A stretch of DNA of 64,000 nt, from positions 1,054,001-1,118,000 of the forward strand of contig NZ_CP166840.1 of the NCBI RefSeq assembly GCF_041346925.1, given 5' to 3'. Origin of the DNA: Agaribacterium sp. ZY112. GTDB taxonomy: Bacteria > Pseudomonadota > Gammaproteobacteria > Pseudomonadales > Cellvibrionaceae. The stretch's first letter is position 1, and every line of letters begins with the position of its first letter. A program made the translations under genes and the position numbers. The notes under the pieces are model-generated. The model searched no databases. It was given only the letters and a program-made list of their open reading frames with translations, and was not told the origin of the DNA. Positions 44,415 through 52,698 of this stretch are shown here, one piece after another.

Positions 44415-45100
44415 AAACAGAGTTTAAGAAAAAAGCGATACGTAGTTATGTAATTCGCGGTGGGCGCATGACAGAGGCTCAGGAAAAAGCCTTTGAGCAG
44501 TGGTGGCCTGTTTATGGCTTAAGTCTGCATGATGGTGCCATTGATCTTGTTGAGGTGTTTGGTCGAGAAGCGCCTCTAGTTGTAGAGGTGGGTTTTGGCA
44601 TGGGTGATTCGCTATTAGCGATGGCTCAAGCAGAGCCAGAAAAAGATTTTATCGGCATTGAAGTACACCCTCCTGGTGCAGGCCGCTTAATTAACGAAGC
44701 CGGTAAGCTTGGTTTAACAAACTTAAAGGTTTACTTGGCTGATGCCATTGATGTACTTGAGGATTGTTTGCCTTTGGCTAAAGCAGATCGCTTCCAATTG
44801 TATTTTCCAGATCCTTGGCACAAGAAAAAGCACAATAAGCGTCGTATTGTTCAGCCTGAGTTTGTTGAGCAAGTCAGGCAGCTTTTAAAAGTAGGTGGGG
44901 TGTTTCATTTGGCAACTGATTGGGAGCACTATGCCGATCATATGATGGAAGCGATGTGTGTTGCTCCGGGCTTTGAAAATCAAGCAGAGCAGTATCATTT
45001 TAGCCCCCGGCCTGAGTATCGGCCAATTACTAAGTTTGAGAAGCGCGGTGAGCGCCTTGGTCACGGTGTTTGGGATCTATTGTTCGAGCGTAAAGATTAA
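44411..45100 (+). CDS. trmB: tRNA (guanine-46-N7)-methyltransferase TrmB
   Basis: 229 residues. Makes m7G46 in the tRNA variable loop. [15 protein letters not shown] site [26 protein letters not shown], catalytic [19 protein letters not shown] and the C-terminal [17 protein letters not shown]. Overlaps the preceding and following genes by a few bases, so the three are co-translated. Confidence 0.97.
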   Translation: MKTEFKKKAIRSYVIRGGRMTEAQEKAFEQWWPVYGLSLHDGAIDLVEVFGREAPLVVEVGFGMGDSLLAMAQAEPEKDFIGIEVHPPGAGRLINEAGKLGLTNLKVYLADAIDVLEDCLPLAKADRFQLYFPDPWHKKKHNKRRIVQPEFVEQVRQLLKVGGVFHLATDWEHYADHMMEAMCVAPGFENQAEQYHFSPRPEYRPITKFEKRGERLGHGVWDLLFERKD

Positions 45101-45576
45101 TGCCTTTTAAGAACTTTGCTTTTGAGCTTTGGGATAATTCAGAGTTTGAAAAAATCTGCTTGGCTTTACAAAATCAGAAGAGCCTAAATGTCTTGGCCCT
45201 GCTTTATCGTCTGTGGCTTGAGCATGAGCGGCTCGAGCTCAGTGAACCGGCCTTAAATCAAAGTGCAAATTTGTTGCGCAAGGCAGATGCTGATTTACTG
45301 GACTTGTTTCGTGCTCTACGTCGTCAGTTAAAAGAGTGTTCCCTTACTGAAGAGCACTTAGCTCCGCTAAAGCAGCAGGTTCTTAAGATCGAATTGATTG
45401 TTGAGAAGAAACAACTCGCTGCTATGCAGGCACATACAGATAGGCATGCTAAAAAAGTATTGCAGCGGCCAATTGTGGTCGCTCCGTATTTGGAGCAGCA
45501 TGTGCCTAACGAGGGTGTTGAGCTTGCTAAATTTTTGGCCCAGTTGGTAGAGCGTCAGTTTGAAACTAAGAGCTAG
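45100..45576 (+). CDS. TIGR02444 family protein
   Basis: 158 residues. N-terminal FAFELWDNSEFEKICLALQNQKSLNVLALLYRLWL followed by ANLLRKADADLLDLFRALRRQLKE is typical of the TIGR02444 family found beside trmB-like genes in pseudomonads. All-helical, no catalytic motif seen. The start overlaps the trmB stop (TAATG). A bidirectional terminator follows. Confidence 0.8.
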   Translation: MPFKNFAFELWDNSEFEKICLALQNQKSLNVLALLYRLWLEHERLELSEPALNQSANLLRKADADLLDLFRALRRQLKECSLTEEHLAPLKQQVLKIELIVEKKQLAAMQAHTDRHAKKVLQRPIVVAPYLEQHVPNEGVELAKFLAQLVERQFETKS

Positions 45577-45597
45577 GTGGCGTGTTTTAAGAGCTTT

Positions 45598-45640
45598 AAA
45601 AACTAAAAAGGCCGCTTAGTTAAGCGGCCTTTTTAGTTTT
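45598..45640. terminator. Bidirectional terminator between convergent genes
   Basis: AAAACTAAAAAGGCCGCTTA pairs with TAAGCGGCCTTTTTAGTTTT, a nearly 20-bp perfect stem with A/T flanks on both sides, serving TIGR02444 (+) and the algP-like gene (-). Confidence 0.92.
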
Positions 45641-45660
45641 ATGCAGTTTGGGTTGATGTA

Positions 45661-46554
45661 TTACCAGCTAAACATATCTTGGGTTTCAGGGCCTGAGTCA
45701 GGCTTGTTGTCAGAAGTCTCTTTTTTATCTTCTTCAGCCGCTTTTTCAGTATGTGCTTCTTTAATCGGGGCTGCTTGGGCTGCCTCGGTCTGATTTACGA
45801 CTATTTTGCTCTCTTCCGTTTTGCTTTGGACTGGTTCAACGGCAGTAGCTGCTTCAGCTGGCGTGCTTACTGTTTCTGTCTTTGTTTCTAAGTTTTTTTC
45901 TACTGCGGCAGGCTTTTCTTCTGTCTTCTGTTTGGTCTTTGTAGCCGCTTTGGTTACCGCTTTCTTTGTGCTGATTTTCTTTGCAGTGACCTTCGCTTTA
46001 GCTTTTGGCTTTGCTTTGCTTGATGCTTTCTTTGGTGTAGCTGCTTTTTCTACTGCTGCTTTGGGTTTAGCTACCGTGGTTTTAGTGCTTGCTTTTACGT
46101 CCGTGCTGTTGGCTTTTGAGTTGCTTGTGGTCGCCTTTTTTGCCGTAGTGGTTTTTTTAGCTGTCTTTTTTGTTTTGGCTTTTTTGGCTTGTTCTTTAAC
46201 AAGCTTCTCACCAGCTTTACGCATATCTTCCGCAAGTTTCAGGCTGGCTTTATGTGTTTTTAGCTCTTGTTTTGCTAATGCTGCGGCTTCGCTTAGCTCT
46301 GCAATTAAAGTGCGCTGTTTATTAAGTGCTTCTTTAGCTTTTTGTGCTCGCACAGTTGTGCTTGCTGCTTTGGCTTTATCTCGCAAGCTACTTAGCTTAG
46401 CTTTGGCGCTGGTCAGCTTTTTGCTGGCGCTATTTAAAGCTTTTTCGGCACTTGTAACACGCTGCTTGCGTAGTTTATCTAATTGGCTTGTGCATTTGGC
46501 AATGTCTTTTTCGATAGCGAGGATAGGATCGGCTACTTTTTTCTTTGCAGGCAT
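45661..46554 (-). CDS. AlgP-like, lysine/alanine-rich histone-like protein
   Basis: 297 residues. The first 120 residues are a coiled coil (KKVADPILAIEKDIAKCTSQLDKLRKQRV, then KLTSAKAKLSSLRDKA). The rest is low-complexity Lys/Ala/Thr (KAKKTKKTAKKTTTAKKATT and similar blocks), resembling the histone H1-like tail of Pseudomonas AlgP, and the protein ends in an acidic stretch with DMFSW. Position near rsd/algQ and dsbB agrees with the Pseudomonas order. DNA binding is inferred from composition. The reverse strand has a long open frame, a by-product of the biased codon usage. Confidence 0.75.
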   Translation of the reverse strand: MPAKKKVADPILAIEKDIAKCTSQLDKLRKQRVTSAEKALNSASKKLTSAKAKLSSLRDKAKAASTTVRAQKAKEALNKQRTLIAELSEAAALAKQELKTHKASLKLAEDMRKAGEKLVKEQAKKAKTKKTAKKTTTAKKATTSNSKANSTDVKASTKTTVAKPKAAVEKAATPKKASSKAKPKAKAKVTAKKISTKKAVTKAATKTKQKTEEKPAAVEKNLETKTETVSTPAEAATAVEPVQSKTEESKIVVNQTEAAQAAPIKEAHTEKAAEEDKKETSDNKPDSGPETQDMFSW

Positions 46555-46692
46555 GGTGTGTTACCTAATAAAAGCTGGGAGTTGAAATTGAGTGAATGAT
46601 ACTCGGCTTAAAATAAAATGGGTATAGATATACTTGGTATTTTGTTGGATTTTAATACAGTTTTTAAGGATTGATTCTGAGTAACCTATGCC

Positions 46693-47706
46693 TTACAGGG
46701 CATTTAGATTTGGCATCAATGAAGCTGATGGGTCGTTAATATTAAGCTGGTAGATGATTCCGTTTGAGGCTGCTGCAATGAAATTGTGCTCATCTTGAAA
46801 GGCAAGATCGATCACAGCTGCGCTTGTTGGCTTCCAAGCTTTACGCTTAGGCAGTTTCCATCGTTTTAATTCCATTAGTGGCTCAAGCTGCCAAAGTTGA
46901 ACAACTTGGTCGGGGCGGCCGGTTAATAACAAGTTGTTGTTATGATTGAAGCGAGCGGCGCTAAAGTGCAGGCCTCTACGTATATGTTCGGTTTTTAATG
47001 GTAGCTCCACTTGGTAGTCATCATTGTCTGTTGACCACAGAAGTGCCTTATCGTATTTACTAACGCTTAAGGCTAACTTACCGTCATCTGAAAGGCGTAC
47101 AAGTTGTACTTGGTCTTCATGTTTAATGTGCTTAACTAGCTCACCATTTTGTACATTCCACAAACGTGCACCGTGGTCTTCAGAGCCACTTAAGGCTAGG
47201 TTGCCTTGCTGGTTAAAATCGACACTGCGAACGCGGTTTCCGTGGTTGAAGCTGCGGCGAATCCCTCCATTTCTTACGTCGAATATAACGGCACTGTGGT
47301 CGTTAAGAGCTAGTAAGGCAAGATTGGCGCTCTGGTTTAGTTCTATATCTAGGATTTCGGCAGGGGCAGTCCAGTAGCGTTCAGCACGACCACTGCTTGC
47401 GTCCCAGAGAACCATAGAGTGGGCTTCGGCGCTTAATACCCAGCGCCCATCATCTGAAAAGTCGATAGCGACAAAGGTGCTGCTTTCCCCCGCCTTATGA
47501 TTCCAATTAAAGAGGCGCTCATTATCACTTAGGCGCCAGTATGAACCGCCGTGCCAAATAGAGCCGATTGCTAAGCTGTCGCCACGCTCACTGATGGCGG
47601 CGCTGTGTAGGCCTTTAGTAGCGACTTCTAATTGTTGTTGAGGGCTTGCCGCCTTTTGACAGGCTGAAAATAAAAACAAGCAGAAAAGTAAGGTCCCTTT
47701 ATTCAT
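46693..47706 (-). CDS. WD40-repeat lipoprotein
   Basis: 337 residues. The signal peptide ends LFSAC, with lipobox Cys at about residue 16, so it is anchored to a membrane. It is followed by six to seven WD40-like blades, for example LALSGSEDHGARLWNVQNGE, LALSVSKYDKALLWSTDND and LLLTGRPDQVVQLWQLEPL. The ATG at 47706 is preferred over an in-frame TTG. It probably acts as a periplasm-facing protein-protein scaffold; partner unknown. Lies between algP-like and rsd/algQ, where Pseudomonas has other genes. Confidence 0.85.
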   Translation of the reverse strand: MNKGTLLFCLFLFSACQKAASPQQQLEVATKGLHSAAISERGDSLAIGSIWHGGSYWRLSDNERLFNWNHKAGESSTFVAIDFSDDGRWVLSAEAHSMVLWDASSGRAERYWTAPAEILDIELNQSANLALLALNDHSAVIFDVRNGGIRRSFNHGNRVRSVDFNQQGNLALSGSEDHGARLWNVQNGELVKHIKHEDQVQLVRLSDDGKLALSVSKYDKALLWSTDNDDYQVELPLKTEHIRRGLHFSAARFNHNNNLLLTGRPDQVVQLWQLEPLMELKRWKLPKRKAWKPTSAAVIDLAFQDEHNFIAAASNGIIYQLNINDPSASLMPNLNAL

Positions 47707-47800
47707 ATGTCTATTCGCCAAGTAGTGCTATAAGCATAGCAGCGAAAAATGCAGAGGGAGTATTGGCGCGCGTAGTGACACGCGCCGAAAGGGAAAGGGC

Positions 47801-48274
47801 TTAGGCGCCTTGCTCGATTTGATCTTGGTGAGCGTAGTGTAAGACTTCGATCATTCGGTCTTCACTTTCAAATCGAGTGGCTAGTACTTCGCCAAGTTGG
47901 CTAAGGTCATTTTCAATGGCATCAAGGTCATCGGTCTCTTGATATTTATCGTTAAAGTCGAGAATGAACTCGGTGGTTTTATCGACCTTTTTATATAAGC
48001 CCCCAGCTTCTTTTAGGCCTTCTGTATCGTTTAGCTCTTGTCCTTCTTTGACAAGTTGGTCGTAAATTTCGAAGTGGCCTGCACTAACGTAGTCAACGAG
48101 GATCTGGCATAGGGCTACAAGCTTGGTGCCGCATATGGTGTTGTCGATTTTCTCAACTTCTTCACTTAAGTTGCAGTAATCGATTAATAGCTGCTGTCTC
48201 TCTTCTAGCCAGCGGTCAATGATGTCGCTTACGCCGCCCCAGCGCTCTTGCGCATTTTTGCAATTCTCTAACAT
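47801..48274 (-). CDS. rsd: Rsd/AlgQ anti-sigma-70 factor
   Basis: 157 residues. MLENCKNAQERWGGVSDIIDRWLEERQQLLIDYCNL and CQILVDYVSAGHFEIYDQL are family signatures. Rsd/AlgQ binds sigma-70 region 4 and shifts polymerase toward alternative sigma factors in stationary phase. The neighbours algP-like and dsbB repeat the Pseudomonas order, so AlgQ is an equally good name. Confidence 0.93.
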   Translation of the reverse strand: MLENCKNAQERWGGVSDIIDRWLEERQQLLIDYCNLSEEVEKIDNTICGTKLVALCQILVDYVSAGHFEIYDQLVKEGQELNDTEGLKEAGGLYKKVDKTTEFILDFNDKYQETDDLDAIENDLSQLGEVLATRFESEDRMIEVLHYAHQDQIEQGA

Positions 48275-48334
48275 GTAATACCCACTATCTAATTGTTATT
48301 GTATTTTAGCGCTGCAATCGCCGTGCGTTAAAGC

Positions 48335-48859
48335 TTATTTTACATCGGCGGGTGTTCGCACTGTCCTTATTAATAAAAATAGTAGAAAAATCACCAAACC
48401 GACAAAGGCAACTAAGGTCCATCCTGGAATACTTAAACCTAAAAAGCTGAAATTGATGTCTGCACAATTACCGTCGCCTGTGAAGAGTAGGCTCAGAGCG
48501 TCAAATATAGGTCGTGTTTCAAACATATAACCTAAGCCAGGACCACAGTCGGGCACTTGGTCGGCTGGCAGGTTTTGGATCCAAACATGGCGAGCTGAAA
48601 CGCAGCCGCCAATAAATGCAATAAGTGTCCCGAGGCCTTGAAAGCCAATTTCAATTTTGCGCCAGCGTTGGCTAATTAGAGCCAGTACGGCGGTAATACC
48701 AACGGCAATAATAAATATGCGTTGGCTAATGCAGAGTGGGCAGGGTTCCATGCCTAAGCCGTATTGAGCAAATAGGGCAATAATGATTGAACAAATACTA
48801 AAGGCGATAATAAGTAGGTAGCCGACTTTGTTCGATGGAAGCGGAAGTGAGTTCAACAT
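48335..48859 (-). CDS. dsbB: Disulfide bond formation protein DsbB
   Basis: 174 residues, four membrane helices. First periplasmic pair CPLC in GMEPCPLCISQR near residue 37; second cysteine pair C in VPDCGPGLGYM and NCADINFS. It re-oxidises DsbA using quinone. The last helix is followed by a short cytoplasmic tail. Lies upstream of rsd on the same strand. Confidence 0.93.
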   Translation of the reverse strand: MLNSLPLPSNKVGYLLIIAFSICSIIIALFAQYGLGMEPCPLCISQRIFIIAVGITAVLALISQRWRKIEIGFQGLGTLIAFIGGCVSARHVWIQNLPADQVPDCGPGLGYMFETRPIFDALSLLFTGDGNCADINFSFLGLSIPGWTLVAFVGLVIFLLFLLIRTVRTPADVK

Positions 48860-49007
48860 ATTGTCATCCTAAAAGCTGCGTAAGCGCCCCACGATAGGGC
48901 AAAGCTATAGCGAACTCAAGCCTATCTTTTTAGGTCTATGGCGCAGTACCCATTGTGACGTATGGCTTGGTCTAGTCTATGCTTTGACGATATAAGGGGG
49001 AGATGAA

Positions 49008-49472
49008 ATGACTTTGATAAACAGCAAAAACACGGCAATCTTTGCTCTGTTGTTGGCAATGTTTGTATCTGCTTTTGTAGTAGCTGAAGATGAAGAGGCG
49101 CAAGAGCAGGGAGATGAAACTGTTGAGGGCGAAGAGCAGGCAGCCTCACCAGCAATTTATATCCCCTTAAAACCTGAGTTTGTTGTTAACTATGGCGGTA
49201 AAGGTCGGCTTAAATATTTAAAAACTGGGGTAACTATTCGTTTAGCAAATTCAGATGCGGCTAATTCCGTGCGGCATCATCTACCTTTTATTCGCAATAA
49301 CCTTGTGATGATTTTTGCGGCTCAAACGGACGAGACATTAGAAAGCCAAGATGGGCGTGAAGCGATGCGTGATACTGCTTTGGCTAATATTCGCAGCTTG
49401 CTTGAGGCCGAGGATGGGCTCGACCCTGAGCAAGTGGTTGATGTTTTATTTAATCGTCTTACTTGGCACTAG
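49008..49472 (+). CDS. FliL-like exported protein
   Basis: 154 residues. A signal peptide or anchor (TAIFALLLAMFVSAFVVAEDE) and an acidic linker precede a FliL-type domain: YIPLKPEFVVNYGGKGRLKYLKTGVTIRLAN, HLPFIRNNLVMIFAAQ, GREAMRDTALANIRSLL and the C-terminal VLFNRLTWH. No flagellar genes lie nearby; orphan FliL-like genes beside gshA occur in pseudomonads. Convergent with gshA. Confidence 0.82.
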   Translation: MTLINSKNTAIFALLLAMFVSAFVVAEDEEAQEQGDETVEGEEQAASPAIYIPLKPEFVVNYGGKGRLKYLKTGVTIRLANSDAANSVRHHLPFIRNNLVMIFAAQTDETLESQDGREAMRDTALANIRSLLEAEDGLDPEQVVDVLFNRLTWH

Positions 49473-49485
49473 GTGCTTTGTTTGA

Positions 49486-51072
49486 TTAGGACAAAAGCTT
49501 CTCGTACTGTTTGTAGTAATCAGCAAGAAAGGCACTGAACTCCCCTTTGCTTTTTCGTTCCAGTTTGGCCTGTGCTGCATGGCTGTCATTTGCCATGGTG
49601 TTAAAGCGTGCCGCTTGGCCTTCGCATAAGGCTCGAGATTCGAGCTCAGCTAAATTGTGTCGGCTTTGCTCTAAGCCCAATTCGATAAAGCTTAAACCGC
49701 CTTGTAGCTTGGAGAGAAGTTTGGCAGAAGGGCTTAAAGAGAGGTCTTCAATAACCGCTCGTTGAGATTTTAAAGCGCTTGCAAAATCGTGGCTCTCATT
49801 TGCTTGGTCAAGTAGCTCTGCTGCAGGCTGCATAGCTTGAATTAAGGCTAGGGCCCACTCTTTAGCGTCTATATTACCTGCTTCTGGGTGCTTAAGTTTG
49901 AGTCCTGGTTTGCGACCTTCATTCACGATCTTGCTGTGATTTTCTGAGATTAGGCGTGTTTCTTCTAGGCTTGACTCGGGGCTGTCAGCAAGTGCACACC
50001 AAAGCAAAAAGGTATCGATAAAAGCACTTTGTTCAGGGGTGATGCCTAAGGGCTCAAAAGGGTCTACGTCTAGGCAGCGAACTTCTATATATTCAACCCC
50101 GCGACGGTGTAGAGCAGTCAGGGCGGTCTCCCCTGGTTTGGCGCTTCGCTTGGGGCGAATAGAGCTGTAAAACTCGTTTTCGATTTGCAGCAAGCCTTGG
50201 CTCAGTTGTTGGTATTCGCCGCTGCTTTCTTGTATCGGTAGATCTTTATAAGCCGAATGCGGTTTAAGAATTGCCTGAGTGAGAGTCTCGATATAGGTGT
50301 TCTTTTTGTTGTAGCAAACGAATAATTCGTCTTGAGCGCTACTTTGATAGCCAAGATCACCCATGCGCAGAGAGGTTGCCCAAGGGCGATAGAGACTTTG
50401 GCCGTCGTTCAGAGCATCAAGTGTGTGCTGCCGGCCGGCAGCAAAGCTGTTGTCCATAGCTGGTGAGGCGCCAAATAAAAGCACTAATAACCAGTAGTGG
50501 CGACGAAAGTTGCGTATCAAAGAGAAGTAGCGCTGGTCGCGGTAGCGATCTAAGCGCAGAGAACTGTTTTCTTTGTTGTGAAAGTGGGCCCAAAAGGCAG
50601 GCGGCAATGAAAAATTGTAATGCAGTCCCGCCACTGTTTGCATGCTTCGACCGTAGCGCTGGCCAAGACCAAGGCGGTAGATGGTTTTCATCATGCCGTT
50701 GTGGCTGTCACCGTAGTGGGCTACGGGAATATCACTTTCATTGGGGAGCGCGCAGGGCATGCTCATAGCCCAAAGTAGTTCGTTACTAAACTGCTGCAGA
50801 GTAAAGCATTGGATGTGACCTAATTTCTCGAATAGCTCATCGCGTCTATGGCTTGGGGGAGTAATAAATTCGAGTAATGACTCGCTGAAGTCGGTCGTGA
50901 TTAGTGGGTGGCATAAGGCTGAGCCTAGCTCCTTGGGGTGGGGGCTTAGGCTTAAGCTCCCGTCAGGTTTTACACGCAGCGCTTCGCGTTCAACGCCCCG
51001 TAAAATACCATTAAGTAAGGCGTGATTACTGCGTTCAGCAAGTTCAGTGGGGAAGTTTTGAATATCAAACAT
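49486..51072 (-). CDS. gshA: Glutamate-cysteine ligase
   Basis: 528 residues, the proteobacterial type 1 enzyme (E. coli 518). It joins Glu and Cys, the first step of glutathione synthesis. GILRGVEREALRV is the N-terminal Glu/ATP-site block, then TTDFSESLLEFITPP, MSMPCALP, GLHYNFSLP, and YIEVRCLDVDPFEPLGI. The ATG directly abuts the stop of the upstream small gene, so the two are coupled. Confidence 0.96.
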   Translation of the reverse strand: MFDIQNFPTELAERSNHALLNGILRGVEREALRVKPDGSLSLSPHPKELGSALCHPLITTDFSESLLEFITPPSHRRDELFEKLGHIQCFTLQQFSNELLWAMSMPCALPNESDIPVAHYGDSHNGMMKTIYRLGLGQRYGRSMQTVAGLHYNFSLPPAFWAHFHNKENSSLRLDRYRDQRYFSLIRNFRRHYWLLVLLFGASPAMDNSFAAGRQHTLDALNDGQSLYRPWATSLRMGDLGYQSSAQDELFVCYNKKNTYIETLTQAILKPHSAYKDLPIQESSGEYQQLSQGLLQIENEFYSSIRPKRSAKPGETALTALHRRGVEYIEVRCLDVDPFEPLGITPEQSAFIDTFLLWCALADSPESSLEETRLISENHSKIVNEGRKPGLKLKHPEAGNIDAKEWALALIQAMQPAAELLDQANESHDFASALKSQRAVIEDLSLSPSAKLLSKLQGGLSFIELGLEQSRHNLAELESRALCEGQAARFNTMANDSHAAQAKLERKSKGEFSAFLADYYKQYEKLLS

Positions 51073-51435
51073 TTATAGCTCCTGTTTTTCTAGCTGAAAA
51101 TCAGGAATGCTTGTTTGTTCCGGTTTAGCTTCAGGCTGGGGCTCGGATTTATTTTCGTTTTGGTATGAACTTTCTGGTTCACTCTCAATCTCAGAAGCTT
51201 TGGGCAAAAAGCTTTCGCCATCTATCTCTAGGCGACCATTACTGCCTTGGCTTGCTGCAACTACACGGATGCGTAAATCGGGGTTCTTAACGGTTAGCTC
51301 AACTTTTTCGTTGATAGCTTCGTCTTTATGGCTGCTGCGATAGAGTGTTTTTGAATCACCGCCGGCAATCCATTCATGGCTTTTATTAAGGTATTGCTGA
51401 TGCTGATTGCGAAGGATGTAAACGGCATTATCCAT
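51073..51435 (-). CDS. Hypothetical protein upstream of gshA
   Basis: 120 residues, not recognised. The N-terminal 80 residues read MDNAVYILRNQHQQYLNKSHEWI, then SKTLYRSSHKDEAINEKVEL and LRIRVVAASQGSNGRLEIDG; a compact mixed alpha/beta domain is plausible. The last 40 residues are Glu/Pro/Ser-rich and probably disordered. No signal peptide, so cytoplasmic. It shares an operon with gshA without any gap. Confidence 0.7.
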   Translation of the reverse strand: MDNAVYILRNQHQQYLNKSHEWIAGGDSKTLYRSSHKDEAINEKVELTVKNPDLRIRVVAASQGSNGRLEIDGESFLPKASEIESEPESSYQNENKSEPQPEAKPEQTSIPDFQLEKQEL

Positions 51436-51717
51436 CTAGGCGCTGTCCTCTGAGGGCTAAAATGAGGTGATTGTGCTGTTGTGTCTTGAGCGGCAAGCTT
51501 ACCCTCCCCGATAGGGATGGCAAGACTTGTTCGCTTCTATTGTTGTTAGTAAGCCTAATTTCAAGTCTGAAATGTCGATTAATCTGCACTTAAGCACGTT
51601 ATCAGGCATAGGCAGGCCTTAGTACAGAGGTTACACTAGTCGGCTCAATAATAAGGGTCGCTTGTCCGAATTAGACTAGTAGGTCTGGCGAGCAAGATTC
51701 ATGATAGGAATTGGTAG
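51436..51717 (+). promoter_or_regulatory. Gap before the gsp operon
   Basis: 282 bp without a gene between the divergent hypothetical/gshA unit and gspC. It must hold promoters for both. I see no clear -35/-10 pair of high quality, no sigma-54 element and no strong hairpin. Confidence 0.35.
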
Positions 51718-52695
51718 ATGACTGCACAGGCAGTTTTAACAAGCGTTGAGCAACAGGTTCAACAGCTGCTAATACGCTTAAAGGCCTTGCCGGTCGCATA
51801 TTGGCGCGTGTTGGTGATTGTCTTGACTCTTTTATGGCTTTGTCACAGCGCAGCTCGGTTATTTTGGTTGATCTTTCCCGCGCCTGATTTGATGGCGCCC
51901 CCCTCAATAGCAGTGGCTCCCACTTCGGATGGTGCAGCACCAACAGGTCAGCGTGTTGATCTTAGTGCTCTGCAGGAGCAAGAGCTCTTTGGTGAGGCTG
52001 AAGAGCTTGCAAGTACTGCAGGGGCGCAGAGTAATACTGTCATTGAACCAGTTATTGGCGATAATGTTGGCAAAACGAAGCTTAATTTGAAGCTGGTTGG
52101 TGTTATTGCTAGTTCTGACCCTAAGCTATCCTCGGCTATTATTGCTAATGGTTCGAAGCAGGACATTTATCAGCCCGGCGAGAAGATCCCCGTTGGTAAC
52201 AATGTTAGTTTGGCAAAAGTGCAGCATGATCGTGTTATCTTAGATAACAATGGCAACTATGAAGCGTTGTGGCTTTACTCCGACGAAGATTTAGCCTTGA
52301 AGGCTCATTACACCCCGTCACAAGAGAATAAAGCACCAGCTATCGACCCCAATACATCAATGCGCTCGGCGCCTCCGCCAGATTACTCAAGTAAAATTAA
52401 GCCGTCTCAGGTACCAGAAAAGATTAGTGATGTGGTGCGCTTTAGTGTGCATCGTGAAGAAGGAAAGATGGCTGGTTTTCGGATCCGCCCGGGTAAAGAT
52501 AGACAACTTTTTGAGCAGCTTGGCTTACAAGCCAATGACGTGGTGACATCAGTAAATGGTATCCCCATCGATAATGCTCAGGCGATTCGCGATAATTACC
52601 AGCAGCTAAAAAGCGCAACAAGCGCCGATTTGGAAATTAAGCGCGGTGAAGAGATTCTGTACGTTAACGTCAGCCTAGATACAACAAGCGAGTAA
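51718..52695 (+). CDS. gspC: Type II secretion protein GspC
   Basis: 325 residues. Cytoplasmic start, one membrane helix (VLVIVLTLLWLCHSAARLFW), a homology region with LSALQEQELFGEAEE, TKLNLKLVGVIASSDP and YQPGEKIPVGNNVSLAKVQHDRVILDNNG, and a C-terminal PDZ domain (FRIRPGKDRQLFEQLGL, DVVTSVNGIPIDN). GspC links the inner-membrane platform to the GspD secretin. First gene of the gspCDEFGHIJKLMN operon. Confidence 0.95.
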   Translation: MTAQAVLTSVEQQVQQLLIRLKALPVAYWRVLVIVLTLLWLCHSAARLFWLIFPAPDLMAPPSIAVAPTSDGAAPTGQRVDLSALQEQELFGEAEELASTAGAQSNTVIEPVIGDNVGKTKLNLKLVGVIASSDPKLSSAIIANGSKQDIYQPGEKIPVGNNVSLAKVQHDRVILDNNGNYEALWLYSDEDLALKAHYTPSQENKAPAIDPNTSMRSAPPPDYSSKIKPSQVPEKISDVVRFSVHREEGKMAGFRIRPGKDRQLFEQLGLQANDVVTSVNGIPIDNAQAIRDNYQQLKSATSADLEIKRGEEILYVNVSLDTTSE

Positions 52696-52698
52696 GTA

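Noticed and set aside
45806..46585. Long 259-codon open frame on the plus strand opposite the algP-like gene
   Set aside because: It is the mirror of the Lys/Ala/Thr codon bias of the true gene; the translation is a featureless Ala/Val/Phe/Ser string and has no ribosome site.
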